A stretch of DNA of 64,000 nt, from contig CM039123.1 of assembly GCA_022036555.1 (NCBI GenBank), positions 10,727,217 through 10,791,216 on the forward strand. Reading direction: 5' to 3'. The notes below the pieces were generated by a model. That model did no database searches, was not told the DNA's origin, and saw only the letters and a list, made by a program, of their open reading frames with translations. The DNA is from Microstegium vimineum. Lineage: Eukaryota > Streptophyta > Magnoliopsida > Poales > Poaceae. The position numbers and the translations under genes are program-made. Shown here one piece after another: positions 44,507-56,700 of this stretch; positions within the stretch are counted from its first letter, which is position 1; every line of letters starts with the position of its first letter.

Positions 44507-45000
44507 AAAGTTGCCTCATCACACAAGCTATAGTTGGCATCGAGTGCTCTTCTTAATAGACCCTTTCTTTGCTAGTTTAATGCATGATGATCAATCCTAG
44601 AAGATTTCATGCTTTTTGTGCTCCAAATTAATTGTTAGGCTCATTATCAATTTATTTGCCACAGCACCTATAGGCTCGATTTTTAAAATATACATCATAC
44701 ATGCTATATTAATATTTATATCTTCAAATAAATTTGATATAAAAACTAAATTCAAAGATATTTTCAATGATACTTTCTCAAAAAATAAAAACGACACATA
44801 TTTTGGGACAAGGAGTAAGTCGGAATTTGAACAATGAAGTCGAAAGCTTCGTCAGGTACTTTGGTTCCCATGGTTTCATTAAGTTATATACAACGCGCAA
44901 CGCAGGCTGTAGCAGTTCATGGAAGTCAATATATGCACCGATCGATCACGCTAAGATGAAGCACGGAGTTGTACCCGCAAGACAGCTGAGACCACCCACG
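44507..45000. other. 5' flank of the lectin kinase pseudogene
   Basis: AT-rich sequence with a Stowaway-like TTTGGGACAAGGAGTA end near 44815, then a candidate leader with an in-frame upstream ATG at 44956. No separate gene. Confidence 0.4.
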
Positions 45001-45766
45001 ATGGCTGCCCCTCTAGGCTTGACGAGTGGCATCCTTGTAGGAATAATCCACTGCTGGCTGGCCGCAATCGCTCCGGCATCTTGCTACTCTGGCTTCCTGG
45101 ACGACCGGGAGGACGTCGTCGGCTTCAGCTTCCCGTCGACGGAGGGTCCGCAGTACGACGGCAGCGAGTTCAAGTTCTCCTGGGATGCCGGTGTACTCGG
45201 GCGTGCTCTCCACCTCACTGCCGACGGTGTCTATGAACCGCCGGTTGCATACTCTCCAGACTCGAAGAGATCAGCCGGCCATGTCAGCTTCTCAACACGA
45301 ACAGGTATCCCTCTCGCTCTCGAATCGAAATCCTCCGACTACGAGTACGGGCAGCTCTGGTCGGCGTCGTCACAGGAGGCGTCCTTCAACACCCTAGCTT
45401 CACCATGAGCGTCAGCCGGCCGCACAACCACAAGGCTGACGACGACGGCGGCGGCCTTCTATTTGAGGTGCTGCCTCAGCCCGAGGACGAACGCAGATGG
45501 GATGGGCTTGACAGGGCCATTTACTTCCCCTTGTCTACCACGGCCAGCGGCAGCAGCAACATCTCCGTTGAGATCGGCAAGCTGGAGTACTATTATCATC
45601 AGGGGCTGTTCGGCCTGTATGTCTCCATCGTCGTGCCACCGCCACCGGCCACGACGACGCCGGCGAACTACAGTGTGTGGATCGATTACGACGCCAAGGG
45701 GCGCAACCTTTCAGTGTATGTCGACGACCAAGGGAAAGCAAAACAAGGACAAGCCACGCTTCATTC

Positions 45767-46117
45767 TGTTATGAACGACGTATGGAAATATGAAGCAAAG
45801 AATCAAGCTACAGAGGAGACACACGATTTAACGTGGAAAACCCCTACGATGTGAAGGGGAAAAACCACGGGCACCAGCCAGCAACAATCTCACTATCTCA
45901 AGAGTTTGGGTTACACGCCTATGGCGACTTACAAGAGAATCAAGTCTCCACGAAACCCTAGCAAGGGTATATATATAGCGTACCGTACCGCGGGGGAGCC
46001 CCCCGCACCCCCCATCCACAAGGGCGAGACCTGATGGGCCAAATTAATTGACATCTCTACTCCGCTCCGTCAGAAGCCCCGCCTATATCCTGGAGTGAAT
46101 TTGGAACAACTCCAACA
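45767..46117 (-). repeat. Copia 3' LTR (left copy, 351 bp)
   Basis: Complete LTR. On the minus strand it contains CGCTATATATATACCC at about 45966-45980, a likely promoter box, inside the segment that the other LTR has lost. Next to it at 46118-46131 is the purine-rich CTCAAGGTGGAGTT tract. Confidence 0.88.
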
Positions 46118-46220
46118 AACTCCACCTTGAGACAAAAATTCATCTTGTATCATAAATCAACCCTTCATTCTGAACATAACAAAGATAGAAAACCACTGGT
46201 ACCAACAATAGTCTCTTGAA

Positions 46221-49200
46221 CTATCCAATTAAACCAACTAAGCTTGAGCACAGCTCAAACTTAGCAACAGGAACAGATTTTGTCATCATATCAGCAGGAT
46301 TATCATTAGTACTAATCTTGCATACCTTCAGCTTACCTTCTTCAATCACATCACGCACAAAATGATACTTGATATCTATGTGCTTAGTTCTCTCATGGAA
46401 CATCTGATCTTTAGTGAGGTAAATTGCACTATGACTGTCATAGTGCAAACTTATGTAAGATTCAACTCCACAAAGCTCAGCGTACAAACCTTTCAGCCAA
46501 ATTAATTATTTGCACGCTTCACAAAATAGTCATATATTCTGCTTCAGTAGTAGACAAAGCAACAACTGACTGTAAAGTAGCCCTCGAACTCACAGTACAA
46601 CTGCCAACAGTAAACACATAACCTGTAAGTGATCTTCGTTTGTCCAGATCAGCAGCATAATCAGAATCCACATAGCCAATAAGACTTTTATCAGTTCTTT
46701 CAAACTTTAAACAGGAATCTGCTGTGCCTCTGAGGTACCTGAAAATCCACTGAACTGCCCTCCAATGTTCTTTGCCAGGATTAGACATATATCTACTAAC
46801 AAGACTCATAGCATATGACAAATCTGGACGAGAGCAAACCATAGCATACATCAAAGACCCAACAACACTAGAATAAGGAACCCTTGACATGTATTCAATC
46901 TCTGCATCTGTACTAGGACACTGAGCAGCTGACAACTTAAAGTGAGGTGCAATAGGGGTACTAATAGCCTTAGCATTTTGTATGTTGAAACGCTGAAGAA
47001 CTTTCTTGATATAATTTTGTTGACTAAGAAATAGCAAACCAGATTTTCTGTCTCTACTAATTTCCATACCAAGAATTTTCTTAGCACTACCAAGATCTTT
47101 CATATCAAAACCACTACTCAATAGCTTCTTTAACTTAGTGATTTCAATCTTACTCTTGGCAGCAATCAACATATCATCAACATATAACAGCAAATATATA
47201 AGTGATCCATTAACATGCTTGATGTAAACACAACTATCATAATTAGATCTTTTAAAACTGTGTGCTAACATAAATGAATCAAACCTCTTGTTCCACTGAC
47301 GAGGGGACTGTTTCAAACCATACAAGGATCTCTTCAACTTGCACACATATTTTTCCTTGCCAGGCACTATGAACCCTTCTGGTTAGTTCATGTATATGTC
47401 CTCCTCAAGCTCTCCATGCAAAAACGCAGTCTTCACATCTAACTGCTCAAGCTCGAGATCATGTGAAGCAACAATACTAAGGAAAGTACGAATTGAACTG
47501 TGTTTTACCACTAGAGAGAACACATCATTGTAGTCAACACCCGGAATTTGACTATAGCCTTTAGCCACTAACCTTGCCTTATACTTTGGAGGCTCGCTTG
47601 AAGATAAACCCTCCTTTCTCTTGAAGATCCATTTGCAGCTGATGATCTTCTTATTCTTAGGCAAAGGTACAATCTCCCATGGACTGTTCTTCTCAAGAGA
47701 CTGCATCTCCTCATGCATAGCAGAAATCCAATTCTCAGTACCACCACAACGAATAGCTTCTTTATAGGTTGCTGGCTCATGAACATTCTCCACCTGTTCA
47801 GCACAACTCAAAGCATAGTAAGACAAATTACACTCTTCAATAAGACGCTTAGGAGGTGCAATTGTCCTTTTTGACTTGCGTTGAGCAATAGGTAAATCCT
47901 CCTCTAACTGTAAACTGGGAGGAGTTTGCTGAACATCATCATGAGCATCATCTTCAGCAACATCATTATCATGGTCACCATGCTCATCAACAGGCTCCAC
48001 CTGCACACCTGTATCATCATCAACATGCTCCACCTGCATGCGCATACGCTGCAGCTCTTTTTCTGGAACATGATTTGAGGGCAAACTGTCAGTAAACATC
48101 ACAGATTCATTGAAAATAACACTCCTGCTCATAAAAGTCTTTCCTGTTTCAGGATTCCACAATTTATAACCTTTGACTCCCGAACTATAACCAAAGAAAA
48201 GACACTTAACAGCTCTAGGCTCTAATTTTCCATTATCAACATGAGCATAGGCAGTGCATCCAAAAAATTTCAACTGTGAATAATCAGCAGGTGTACCAGA
48301 CCATACCTCAATGGGAGTTCTTTTATTTAGTGGAATAGAAGGCGACCTGTTTATCAAGTAACAGGCAATATTAGCAGCTTCAGCCCAAAAACGCTTGCTC
48401 ATCCTGGCATTAGACAGCATGCAACGGGCCTTGGATATGATGGTTCTGTTCATGCGTTCGGCCACACCATTATATTGTGGAGTATGGGGTATGGTGTGAT
48501 GCCTAACTATGCCTTCCGATCTGCAATAATCATTAAATTCACGCGAACAAAATTCTCCACCATTATCAGTACGAAGCAATTTTACATTCCTTTCAGTTTG
48601 CCTTTCTATCATTACTTTCCAGTCCTTAAAAGCAGCAAAAGTATCATCTTTCTGTTTCAGAAAATAAGGCCAAACCCTTCTAGAGTAATCATCAATAATT
48701 GTAAGCATGTAACGAGCACCACCAAGTGAGGACTTACGGGAAGGGCCCCATAAGTCAGCATGAACATAATCAAGAGTACCTTTAGTGGTGTGAACAGAAG
48801 TGTTGAACTGTACCCTTTTATGCTTCTCGAAAATACAATGCTCACAAAACTTTATTTTACTCGAAGTGCAGCCATCCAGCAGGTTTCTCTTCAATTCTGC
48901 CATACCGTGGTGACTCATATGTCCCAAACGCATATGCCAAAGGTTAGTTTTACTAGGTTCATCATTAGTAACAGCGGCAACAGCGGAATCAGAACCAGGT
49001 AAAGTACACCCTCTAAGGACATATAACTTTGCAAAATTAAGATCACCTTTTAAGCAAACAAGAGAACCTTTTGATACCTTCAGAACGCCATCTGAACCGG
49101 AATATTTGTAACCTTCTGCATCAAACGTGCTCAATGAGATAAGATTTCTGGACATCCCTGGTATATACCTGACGTTTTTCAGCGTGCGTGTCATGCCATC

Positions 49201-50247
49201 ATCAGTCTTGATCTGAACTGATCCAATCCCCACAATGTCACACGGGTTATCATCTTCCATCCGCACAACATCCCCTTTCTGCACAGGCTTATACGAGCTA
49301 AACCAATTTCTGTTAGTGCAAATATGAAATGAACATGCGGAATCAAGAATCCATTCATCATGACCAGCAACACAAGAAGCAAATACTACCAGACAATCTC
49401 CAGAATCATCATTAGACGCAGCAGCAGCAACAGAGACCTTACCAGCCGACTTGTTTTTCCTCTTCTCCTTATTCTGTACTTTTCTGCAATCCTCAATATT
49501 ATGATTTGTCAGCTTGCAATAAACACAGAACTTTTTATTACCATGCGGCTTGGACTTTGAACGGCCTCTCCTTTCGTAGTTCTTTCTTCCATCATTGCCA
49601 TCATTGGAGGATCTATTTTCAGTTCTGCCTCTCACATGCAAAGCATCGCCCTTGGAGGACGACATCCCGTCATTCTGCACCATGCCTCTCATCTTCTCCC
49701 TAGACTGGAGAGCCTCATAAACTTCCTTTAGGGTTAGTTCATCACGGCTCAAAAGTATGGTGTCACGAAAATTTGCATACGAATTTGACAAAGAACATAG
49801 CAGTAAAAGACCTAAGTCCTCATCATCATACTTCACCTCCATCGACACTAGGTCGGCGACGATCTTCTTGAATTCAGCGATGTGGCTCATCACTGAATCC
49901 TCCTCCTTCATCTTCAGGGTGAACAACTTCATCTTCATCTGCATCTTACTGGTCAGATCCTTGGACATACAGATCGATTCCAGTTTCAGCCATAGTTCTG
50001 CAGCAGTTTTCTCTTTCAGACACTTCTGCAAAATATCATTATGAAGATGCAACTGAATTAGGGCGAGCGCCTTCTGATCCTTGCGGGTCTCTTCTGGAGT
50101 CCACTCGGCCTTCCTCTTTCCGAAACTATCCAGCGCCTCATCATAGTCATGAGTCTGCGCCAGAATCCCCCGCATCTTGACTTGCCATAGCAAGAACCGC
50201 GTGTCGTAGTTCAGCAGCGGAAGATCGAACTTCATCGACGTCGTCAT
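46221..50247 (-). pseudogene. Copia gag-pol polyprotein, broken
   Basis: The likely start is Met at 50247 (MTTSMKFDLPLLN). Counting from the first codon at 50280, the CCHC knuckle (CVYCKLTNHNIEDC) is at about 252-265 and protease DSAC at about 313. Integrase (LWHMRLGHM, HADLWGP, RTDNGGEF, NGVAERMNR) and the first reverse-transcriptase block (LDVKTAFLHGELEEDIYMN) follow. A TAA at 47383-47385 ends the frame before PEGF. The same frame resumes with YVDDMLIA and the RNase H part (GYVDSDYAADLD, STTEAEYM) to a stop at 46519. The last block (TKHIDIKYHFVRD) is in another frame. A further in-frame TAA lies in between. Confidence 0.9.
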
Positions 50248-50267
50248 GAACCCTAACAGCAACCAAA

Positions 50268-50279
50268 GCTCTGATACCA
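50268..50279 (-). promoter_or_regulatory. Copia primer-binding site (initiator Met tRNA)
   Basis: Minus-strand TGGTATCAGAGC lies two bases inside the 5' LTR, the canonical plant Copia primer sequence. Confidence 0.92.
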
Positions 50280-50281
50280 CT

Positions 50282-50537
50282 TGTTATGAACGACGTATAG
50301 GAATATGAAGTAAATAATCAAGCCACAGAGGAGACACACGATTTAACGTGGAAAACCCCTTCGATGTGAAGGGGAAAAACCACGGGCACCAGCCAGCAAC
50401 AATCTCACTATCTCAAGAGTTTGGGTTACACACCTATGACGTCTTACAAGAGAATCAAGTCTCCGGCGACGGGCCTCCGCTCCGCTCTGTCAGAAGCCCA
50501 GCCTATATCCTGGAGTGAATTTGGAACAACTCCAACA
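50282..50537 (-). repeat. Copia 5' LTR (right copy, 256 bp, internally deleted)
   Basis: It matches the left LTR at both ends. Between AATCAAGTCTCC and GCTCTGTCAGAAGCC the 351-bp version is replaced by a short GC-rich link, losing about 95 bases including the TATA-like tract. As this is the promoter-bearing LTR for the minus-strand element, transcription is probably impaired. Confidence 0.88.
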
Positions 50538-51213
50538 CATTCCCCCCTCAGCATCGTCGCCGTCGTCAGCGGGGTGGTCAAGAGTAGGCGGTTGGGGTGG
50601 CAAAACGGCGCCCCAGACGGTGGCCTCCAAGAACAGGTCATTGCCCTCGTGCTAGCCGGTGGTCTATAGCTGGAACCTGTCGGTGGACAGGCTCTGGTAC
50701 ATACCCACCTCCACGTCGATAACAGATGATCGCCGCCGTCGTAAACGATGGTTCCGGAGGGCAAGAGTGTTTTGCTATTTGCTTCTGGCGGCGGCGCCTG
50801 CTGCAGCTACTGTTTTCTTGTGCGCTTGGTGCTTAGTGTCAAGGTACAGGTCTCTCACCATGAGCCTGAAGCTTTCCAAGGCCATGCGCCGGCTACCGGG
50901 AATTCCCAGGGAGTTCGGGCACGTCGCCGTCAAGAAGGCCACCAGGAACTTCCATGAGAGCATGAGGCTCGGCAGCGGAGGCTTCGGTGCCGTGTACAAG
51001 GGCGCCATGATCGCCACCTGTGACGGAGACGACGGCCGGCAGCGGCTTCAGTACGTCGAGGTTGCGGTCAAGAAGTTCACGCGAAAGGAGAACTGTAGCT
51101 ACGACGACTTCCTGGCCGAAGTCGCCGTCATCAATCGTCTCCTGCACAAGAATATTGTCCCACTCATAGGTATGTGTTCTCGGTTCCAGTTTCCAGGCGG
51201 CAATGCTGACTGA

Positions 51214-51486
51214 CTTCTGCATTTGGACTGCGCGCGGTGCACCAGATCATCTCCACAACAGCATGCGACCGCAACTCCTATCTCGCACCATCCAAAGTGC
51301 TTTGAGATTCGCACGTGAGTCATACTGCTTCCCACCATCCCATTCCCCGCTGTCGTTTTTACCCTCCCATGTTTCAGTGCACTAATCTTGATGAAACTAC
51401 AGCCGCAGGATAGGATAGGCGGTCGCATGCCGTTCTGGAAAAAACGGGTTGGCGCGCGGTGGTTCCACTTCCACCTCAACATGTTA
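51214..51486. other. Decayed tail of the lectin kinase, no intact gene
   Basis: One short frame reads CDRNSYLAPSKVL at about 51269-51309, and DHLHN lies just before it in another frame. This could be a decayed kinase subdomain V region, where D-x-H-L-H phrases are common in such kinases. The match is too short to be firm. Confidence 0.35.
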
Positions 51487-52663
51487 TATATGTTAGGTCC
51501 TAACTTACCTCTCCCTAGTCCATTAGATCCCTAGGTTGATTTCACCAACCTTTGTAAGAACTTGAGTTTGTTGCGAGGAATCGGAGGTCGTAACCTCCGT
51601 AAGTCATGGTGGCTTCGCTTTCTTGATTGTGTCCCCGTTTTGCTTGTGTTCTTTGTGTTTTGCTTTTGCTCTCTCTTTTTCCCGAGATGATTTCTCTTTA
51701 TTGAGAGTAGCTTTTCAAAATCCATTTGATCTAAGTTGTTCGCAATCGTGAGGAGTATCTTTGCATCGAAGGAATTCTCCTCAAACCTCATGAGTGCGTA
51801 GATCGGGCGATCTCTTTGTGGCGTTCTTTGTTTTGCCTTTTCTCCCCTAAATCCGAGTGTTCCCGTTTATCCTCTCCAAATTGAGCGATGATTTCTTCGG
51901 GATAGCTCCCCAACTGTACTAGGATCATGCCTACAAAGTTTGGTTGCAGTTGGTGATCATTTGGTTGAGTTTAGGGAAGATTTGGTGAAGAAAAATCCGT
52001 TTTCGCGAAGAACAGTTTTCTGCTCGTGAGCGTCGGGCCACTTACCCCTAGCTTCGGACCATAGCAAGTGGTCCGGTGGTCTTGACTTTCCTCGTGTCAA
52101 GAAGCAAAGGGGCGTCGGACCACTCGTCGGACCACCTGCCTTAGTCCGACGGGGTAGTCCGGAGGTCCGGTCCGGAGCAAGGGTGCTCACTGCATAGTTT
52201 CCGACAGTGTGAAAGGTGAGCACCGGACCACCCTCCTTGGTCCGGAGGTAGCGTCGGACTAGTTCGGAGCAGGTCGTCCGGAGGTCGGGTGCTCCCTGCT
52301 CGTTTTGGTCTCAGCTGGTGAGAGCGTCGGACCAGCCACCGGACCACTCGTCTTTGGTCCGGTGGTCCAGTCTGAACTGGTCCGGAGTCTCTGTTGGTTT
52401 GCTGTTTTCGCCTGTTTTTGCCTAGGTTCTTACCTCTTTTCCATAGGGGTTGAGGACTTGGTTTTCGGGGTTTCTGGTGAGTTTTCCTCCACTGCCGGTG
52501 AACTCTTATTTCTCCGATTTCGTCTAAATCCCCGCTCGTGTTGCTCGGGGGAGGTTGAGCACCCAGCAACTGGGTTTGGTTTTTGGGAAGAGTGGCCCAA
52601 ATATTTCGAGAGAAATTTGAGGCTCCCATTCACCCTCCTCTGGTCGCCGTTCTCGGTCCTTCA
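51487..52663 (+). mobile_element. Sirevirus-like LTR fragment
   Basis: The right end CCATTCACCCTCCTCTGGTCGCCGTTCTCGGTCCTTCA parallels the minus-strand LTR end of the large Sirevirus (AATTCACCCCCCCTCTTGGGC..GATCCTTTCA). A dense GTCCGG / GTCGGAC cluster at 52025-52390 is the same type of repeat. The left boundary is unclear, and no matching target duplication was found, so this is a truncated or solo LTR of a related family. Confidence 0.65.
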
Positions 52664-52953
52664 ACAAGAGGTTCCACAAGGACCGCGAGTTGGTGGTCGC
52701 GCTGTCCTCCGGGTGGCTGCGGCTCGACGGCACGCGCCGATGTGGCAAGAAGGTCGGGGTCACCGCCAGTAACGGACGCTCCGTGGTGGCCAAGGTCGTC
52801 GACGAGTGCGACTCGGTGAACGGTTGCGATGAGGACCACAACTTTGAGCCGCCCTGTTCTCCCGACATCGTCGACGGGTCGCCGGCGGTGTGGAAGGCGC
52901 TGGGACTCGATGAGAACATCGGTGAGGTCAAGGTCACTTGGTCTGATGTCTGA
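52664..52953 (+). pseudogene. Kiwellin / ripening-related protein, 3' fragment (kiwellin-A)
   Basis: An open frame to the TGA at 52951 encodes KRFHKDRELVVALSSGWL, CGKKVGVTASNGRSVVAKVVDECDS, GCDEDHNFEPPC, IVDGSPAVWKALG and a C-terminal ITWSDA-like VKVTWSDV. This is the C-terminal double-psi beta-barrel half of kiwellins, small secreted defence proteins. The N-terminal half with the signal peptide and CSPPV region is missing: the LTR fragment ends exactly where the frame begins. No start codon or promoter remains, so the piece is treated as a fragment, although the remaining frame is undamaged. Confidence 0.85.
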
Positions 52954-53710
52954 GCCGTGAAACGCTAAAGTTTAGCCAACTTGCTGCGTGAAAAGAAAGA
53001 AGAACACGCGTAGGAGTATGTTATGGGATTTGTGACCAGCTGTGAGTCTTGTCCGTGTGATGGAATAGCTACTAAATAAACCATCGTCACTTAGTATTTG
53101 TCGACGTCGTTCCTAAAAGTACGACCACTGTTCGTTAATTTCCCTCATATAGTTCATGCCACTCCCAAAATAATTTGTATAATTATTCAGTGTATACTAT
53201 CACATTGTGATATATTGTTCATGTGTTCTAAAAAAGGCTATCGTCATTTGAGTTTTTAGCAGTAGGATTTGTTATCAACGTCGCTTACTATTTGCTTGGT
53301 GGTTTGTACTCTGTTTTGCGAGGCCTTTTTTCTAGCTGTACCGTCAACCTTCTTTTCTCTTAATGAAAAATATGCTTAGATACACTGGGAATTTCTTAGG
53401 TATACTTTTGTCTAGCCTGTGTGTATTAGCAAAATTTCAGTAAGAACCATTCTCATGTAGCAACTGTGGGTATCTACCGTAAATTTACAACAGTGTCCAT
53501 GTGTGCTCACTAGTAATATAGCTAGGAAGAGGAAAATGAACATCAGTCACATTTCCATGCTTCCCACATCAGTCACATTTACAAATGGAAATATATTGTT
53601 TGCGTGGCGCCGTTGTATCCCCAGCCCCTGCATGGAATGCATCGTCATTACCTCCCGTAGTCTCTTTCCCATGTCATCTCAGTAGCTATGCTATGCCAGG
53701 ATGAACTATA
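52954..53710. other. 3' flank of kiwellin-A
   Basis: No gene recognised. AT-rich sequence with TAATGAAAAAT near 53360, up to the second solo LTR. Confidence 0.4.
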
Positions 53711-56700
53711 TGTGAGTGAACCTCTTAAGAACAGGGCACACTTGCCAGGATTAACGTTTATTTAACTTTAATTCCAACAAATGATTCAAGTCTTAATTGA
53801 TTCGTCAGGTGTCGTCGTGTTCAAACGAGTTGTCCACCTCTTTCCGAACAGGATCTCCTCATCACAGACATTGCAGAAGTAGTACAATAATTTAATTTAC
53901 ATCAAAGTAGCGAAAATACATAAGTCATATTATAAACCATAAGTTTTGAAACATAACATAAGTGTCATACGAATATAATACATCAAACTAGTGATAGAGT
54001 TTAAACATAAAACCGAGGTACTCTTGCGCGCCCAAGAGTCAAGCAACTACAATTATTCATCATTATCTTCAATGGTAACAACGGTCATGGGTTAACAAAC
54101 CCTAAGTACGGGAGTACTCCACAAGTCTTACCCGACAAATAAATTGTGGTGGATATAAAAGGTATGCAAGTCATAGGATTAAATGTGGGGTTTGCAAGAA
54201 TCAAGTATTTTGCATAAATGAACATTTCGTAAAACAATCGAGATTCATTTATTTCGCATAAACACTAAACCCTAAATTTGTGATCGATAACGAGGTAACA
54301 AACCATCCATAAAAGGAATCTTCAAGTATCCAGTTTAAGTTTCATTAACTACGATGTAGAGGACAGGGTTATGTTTCCATATCCGAGGAACACGACGATT
54401 CGAACCGGTTAAACTCAGCTGGGGCTTCCAACCACACGCCATATACAACACTAACACACGCATATGACTACCTTTCCCCGGATCCTCCAACCAAGACCGG
54501 GGTTTCGCCACCCGAGAGCATAGTACGCCTCCACCTGGCTCCACGAACCAGGAGGGTACACACTACTCTCGCCATCTCTCCACTCTCAGTGCGGATTAAC
54601 CCTTTTTAAGAGTGGAATAGCCGGAGTCTAGCTTCCAAAAGTATATGATCAGTACTCCAAAGTCACAACCCTTGAATATCTACAACGGACGGTCCCTAAT
54701 GACACAGGCGGAGAGAACCCGCTCACCAGTCACCACTGATGGCTCTCATACACCGTGTCCGCCCGGTCCCGATTATTACTTCCAACAAACCATTCCTTTC
54801 TCAAAACCATAACCATTTGCTGAAACAATAAGTTATGTGTAGATGACAGACAATCATCTGCTTGATGCCATTCTAAGCATGATAAGTAATAAAAATAACT
54901 TGCGTATTTAAAACAGGTATCAAGGTTCATGAAGTAATAATTCAAGGTAAGGCTATGCATCAAGTAGGAATTTAATTGAATAGTAACCATGCAATAAATA
55001 ACCATAAGTGTATTTAAAGAAAACATTTTTAAATACAAGATAGGGTTAGAATGCACCGGGGCTTTCCTTGGTTGGTAGGATAAACAGTCTCGGGCTCAGT
55101 ACCACAGATATTGAAACCTACTTCGTAATGTTGATTATCCAACCCAATAATACGATGGACCTCTCCACCAATAATAGGATTATCTACATGATTAATGGCA
55201 TGCTTAGATGATGCTTTGAATAACAAACATGATGCTTAACTAACACACAAGCATATAACTAAGTGATGACTTATCAAAGTTAAGTATCTTGAGTACAACT
55301 TTCCTTCATGTAAGAAAACATAACAAGTGCATAAAGCAATTTAACTAAACCTTTATTAAATAACCCTTTTGTTTAATAATTATATCCAAAAGAACTGAGC
55401 ACTCAACATCACATCAAATGACATGTTCATACTGTGTTTGCCACTACACAATGGCACATTTTCATCAAACAATCCAGAGTCACACAAAAACCTATATTTA
55501 TTAGGGTTTTTAGGTTTTTAAATAATTATTTCTTAATTATCTAAATAATCATGTTTTAAAAGTTTGCCCAAATAATCCCAAACTTTTTGTACAGAAAGGT
55601 ATAGGTGTATAAAGGTTACACAAATATTTTCACAATTTTTGGATTAACATACAGAACATGAAAAATAAAGAAAAATGCATTTTCTAATTAATTTAAGTAT
55701 TTTTACAGAACTAAAAATGTACTGTACAGTGTCATTTTATATTTGTATTAAATACTAAATATCTCAGATAGTACACACAAATTATTTCGTGATTTTTGGA
55801 TACACAGAACTATATATACCAAAAATAACAAAACACTACACTATTCAAAATCAATAAAATGAAAATTTATTCTAACCGTCACTAACACGCGGGGACGGGC
55901 TGTCAGCGCCTGCGAGACGCACCCCGGCGGCACCGACGACCAAACAACACGGCGGCGCGTCGCCGGCGGTGAGCAAATCGCTCAACCAACACTCGCATCG
56001 GCATCTATACTTCGACCCGCACCCAACGAGGTACGATAGGGTCGGTTCTATCCCTCACAGAGGGCTCACCGACGTCGATGGTGGAGCCAGCGGCTCGGCC
56101 GAGGTCACGCCGGCGACGACAAGCCATAAGCGGCTTCAATAACACCTAAACCTAATCAGGAATGCGACCCGAACTCGACGCACCCGCCAAAAGCACCTGA
56201 AAGGCGCTACATAGCCAAGACCGACCCTGCCGACGGCCATGGCGAACGGCAGAGATCCGCGCGACGTACGCCGGCCAAAACAAGCCACGACGCGAACAAC
56301 CAACACTAGATATAGGACCAGCGAGTCACTGCGAAGCTAGCGCACCAACCAATCGAAAGAATGGTCGACCAACGAGCTCTCACAGCGGTGAGCACCGACG
56401 CGGCGGCGCAAACCCGCCGGAGCAAGATGAACCACGGCTACGGTTCAAATTAGCTACAACCATCTACCCTACGAGAACCAGGAGCTCACCCCGAACACGA
56501 TGCGCACGTTAGCTCGGTCGGAGGCGGAGCAGAATGATCTGGTGACGAAGACAGTGCCGGCGGAGAAGACGAACGGCGGCGAAGACTTGTTCCAGAGGCT
56601 ACGGTCCACCTTTTTCACAACGGAGAGGCGCACCGTGATCAGCAGGGAACAAGGAATGAAAATGTAATGCGGCTCCTGAGTAGCCAGTACGACTGCGAAC

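Larger units (their letters stand above)
45767..50537 (-). mobile_element. Ty1/Copia retrotransposon inside the lectin kinase, 4.8 kb, degenerate
   Basis: LTRs at 45767-46117 (351 bp) and 50282-50537 (256 bp) start TGTTATGAACGACGTA and end GGAACAACTCCAACA. The target duplication is CATTC at 45762-45766 and 50538-50542. Minus-strand order is 5' LTR (right), Met-tRNA primer site, gag-pol, purine tract, 3' LTR. A stop codon in the reverse transcriptase and a frame break in RNase H disable it. The right LTR lacks about 95 bases that hold the TATA-like box in the left LTR. Confidence 0.94.
45001..51213 (+). pseudogene. L-type lectin receptor-like kinase, disrupted
   Basis: The gene is in two pieces, 45001-45766 and 50543-51213, around a Copia element. 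Met at 45001 opens a signal peptide (LVGIIHCWLAAIAPASC). The legume-lectin domain follows (VVGFSFPSTEGPQYDGSEF, SAGHVSFS). The frame breaks near 45390 between SQEASFN and FTMSVSRP, then continues (SVEIGKLEYYYHQGLFGLYV, NYSVWIDYDAKGRNLSVYVDD). After the element the end of the lectin domain (YSWNLSVDRL) is in another frame with stops before it. A membrane helix (YLLLAAAPAAATVFLCAWC) comes next. The kinase start follows: LGSGGFGAVYKGA glycine loop, VAVKKF lysine, FLAEVAVINRLLHKNIVPLIG helix C. Coding similarity then ends; no catalytic loop or DFG was found. It would have been a plasma-membrane receptor kinase; this copy is dead. Confidence 0.88.
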
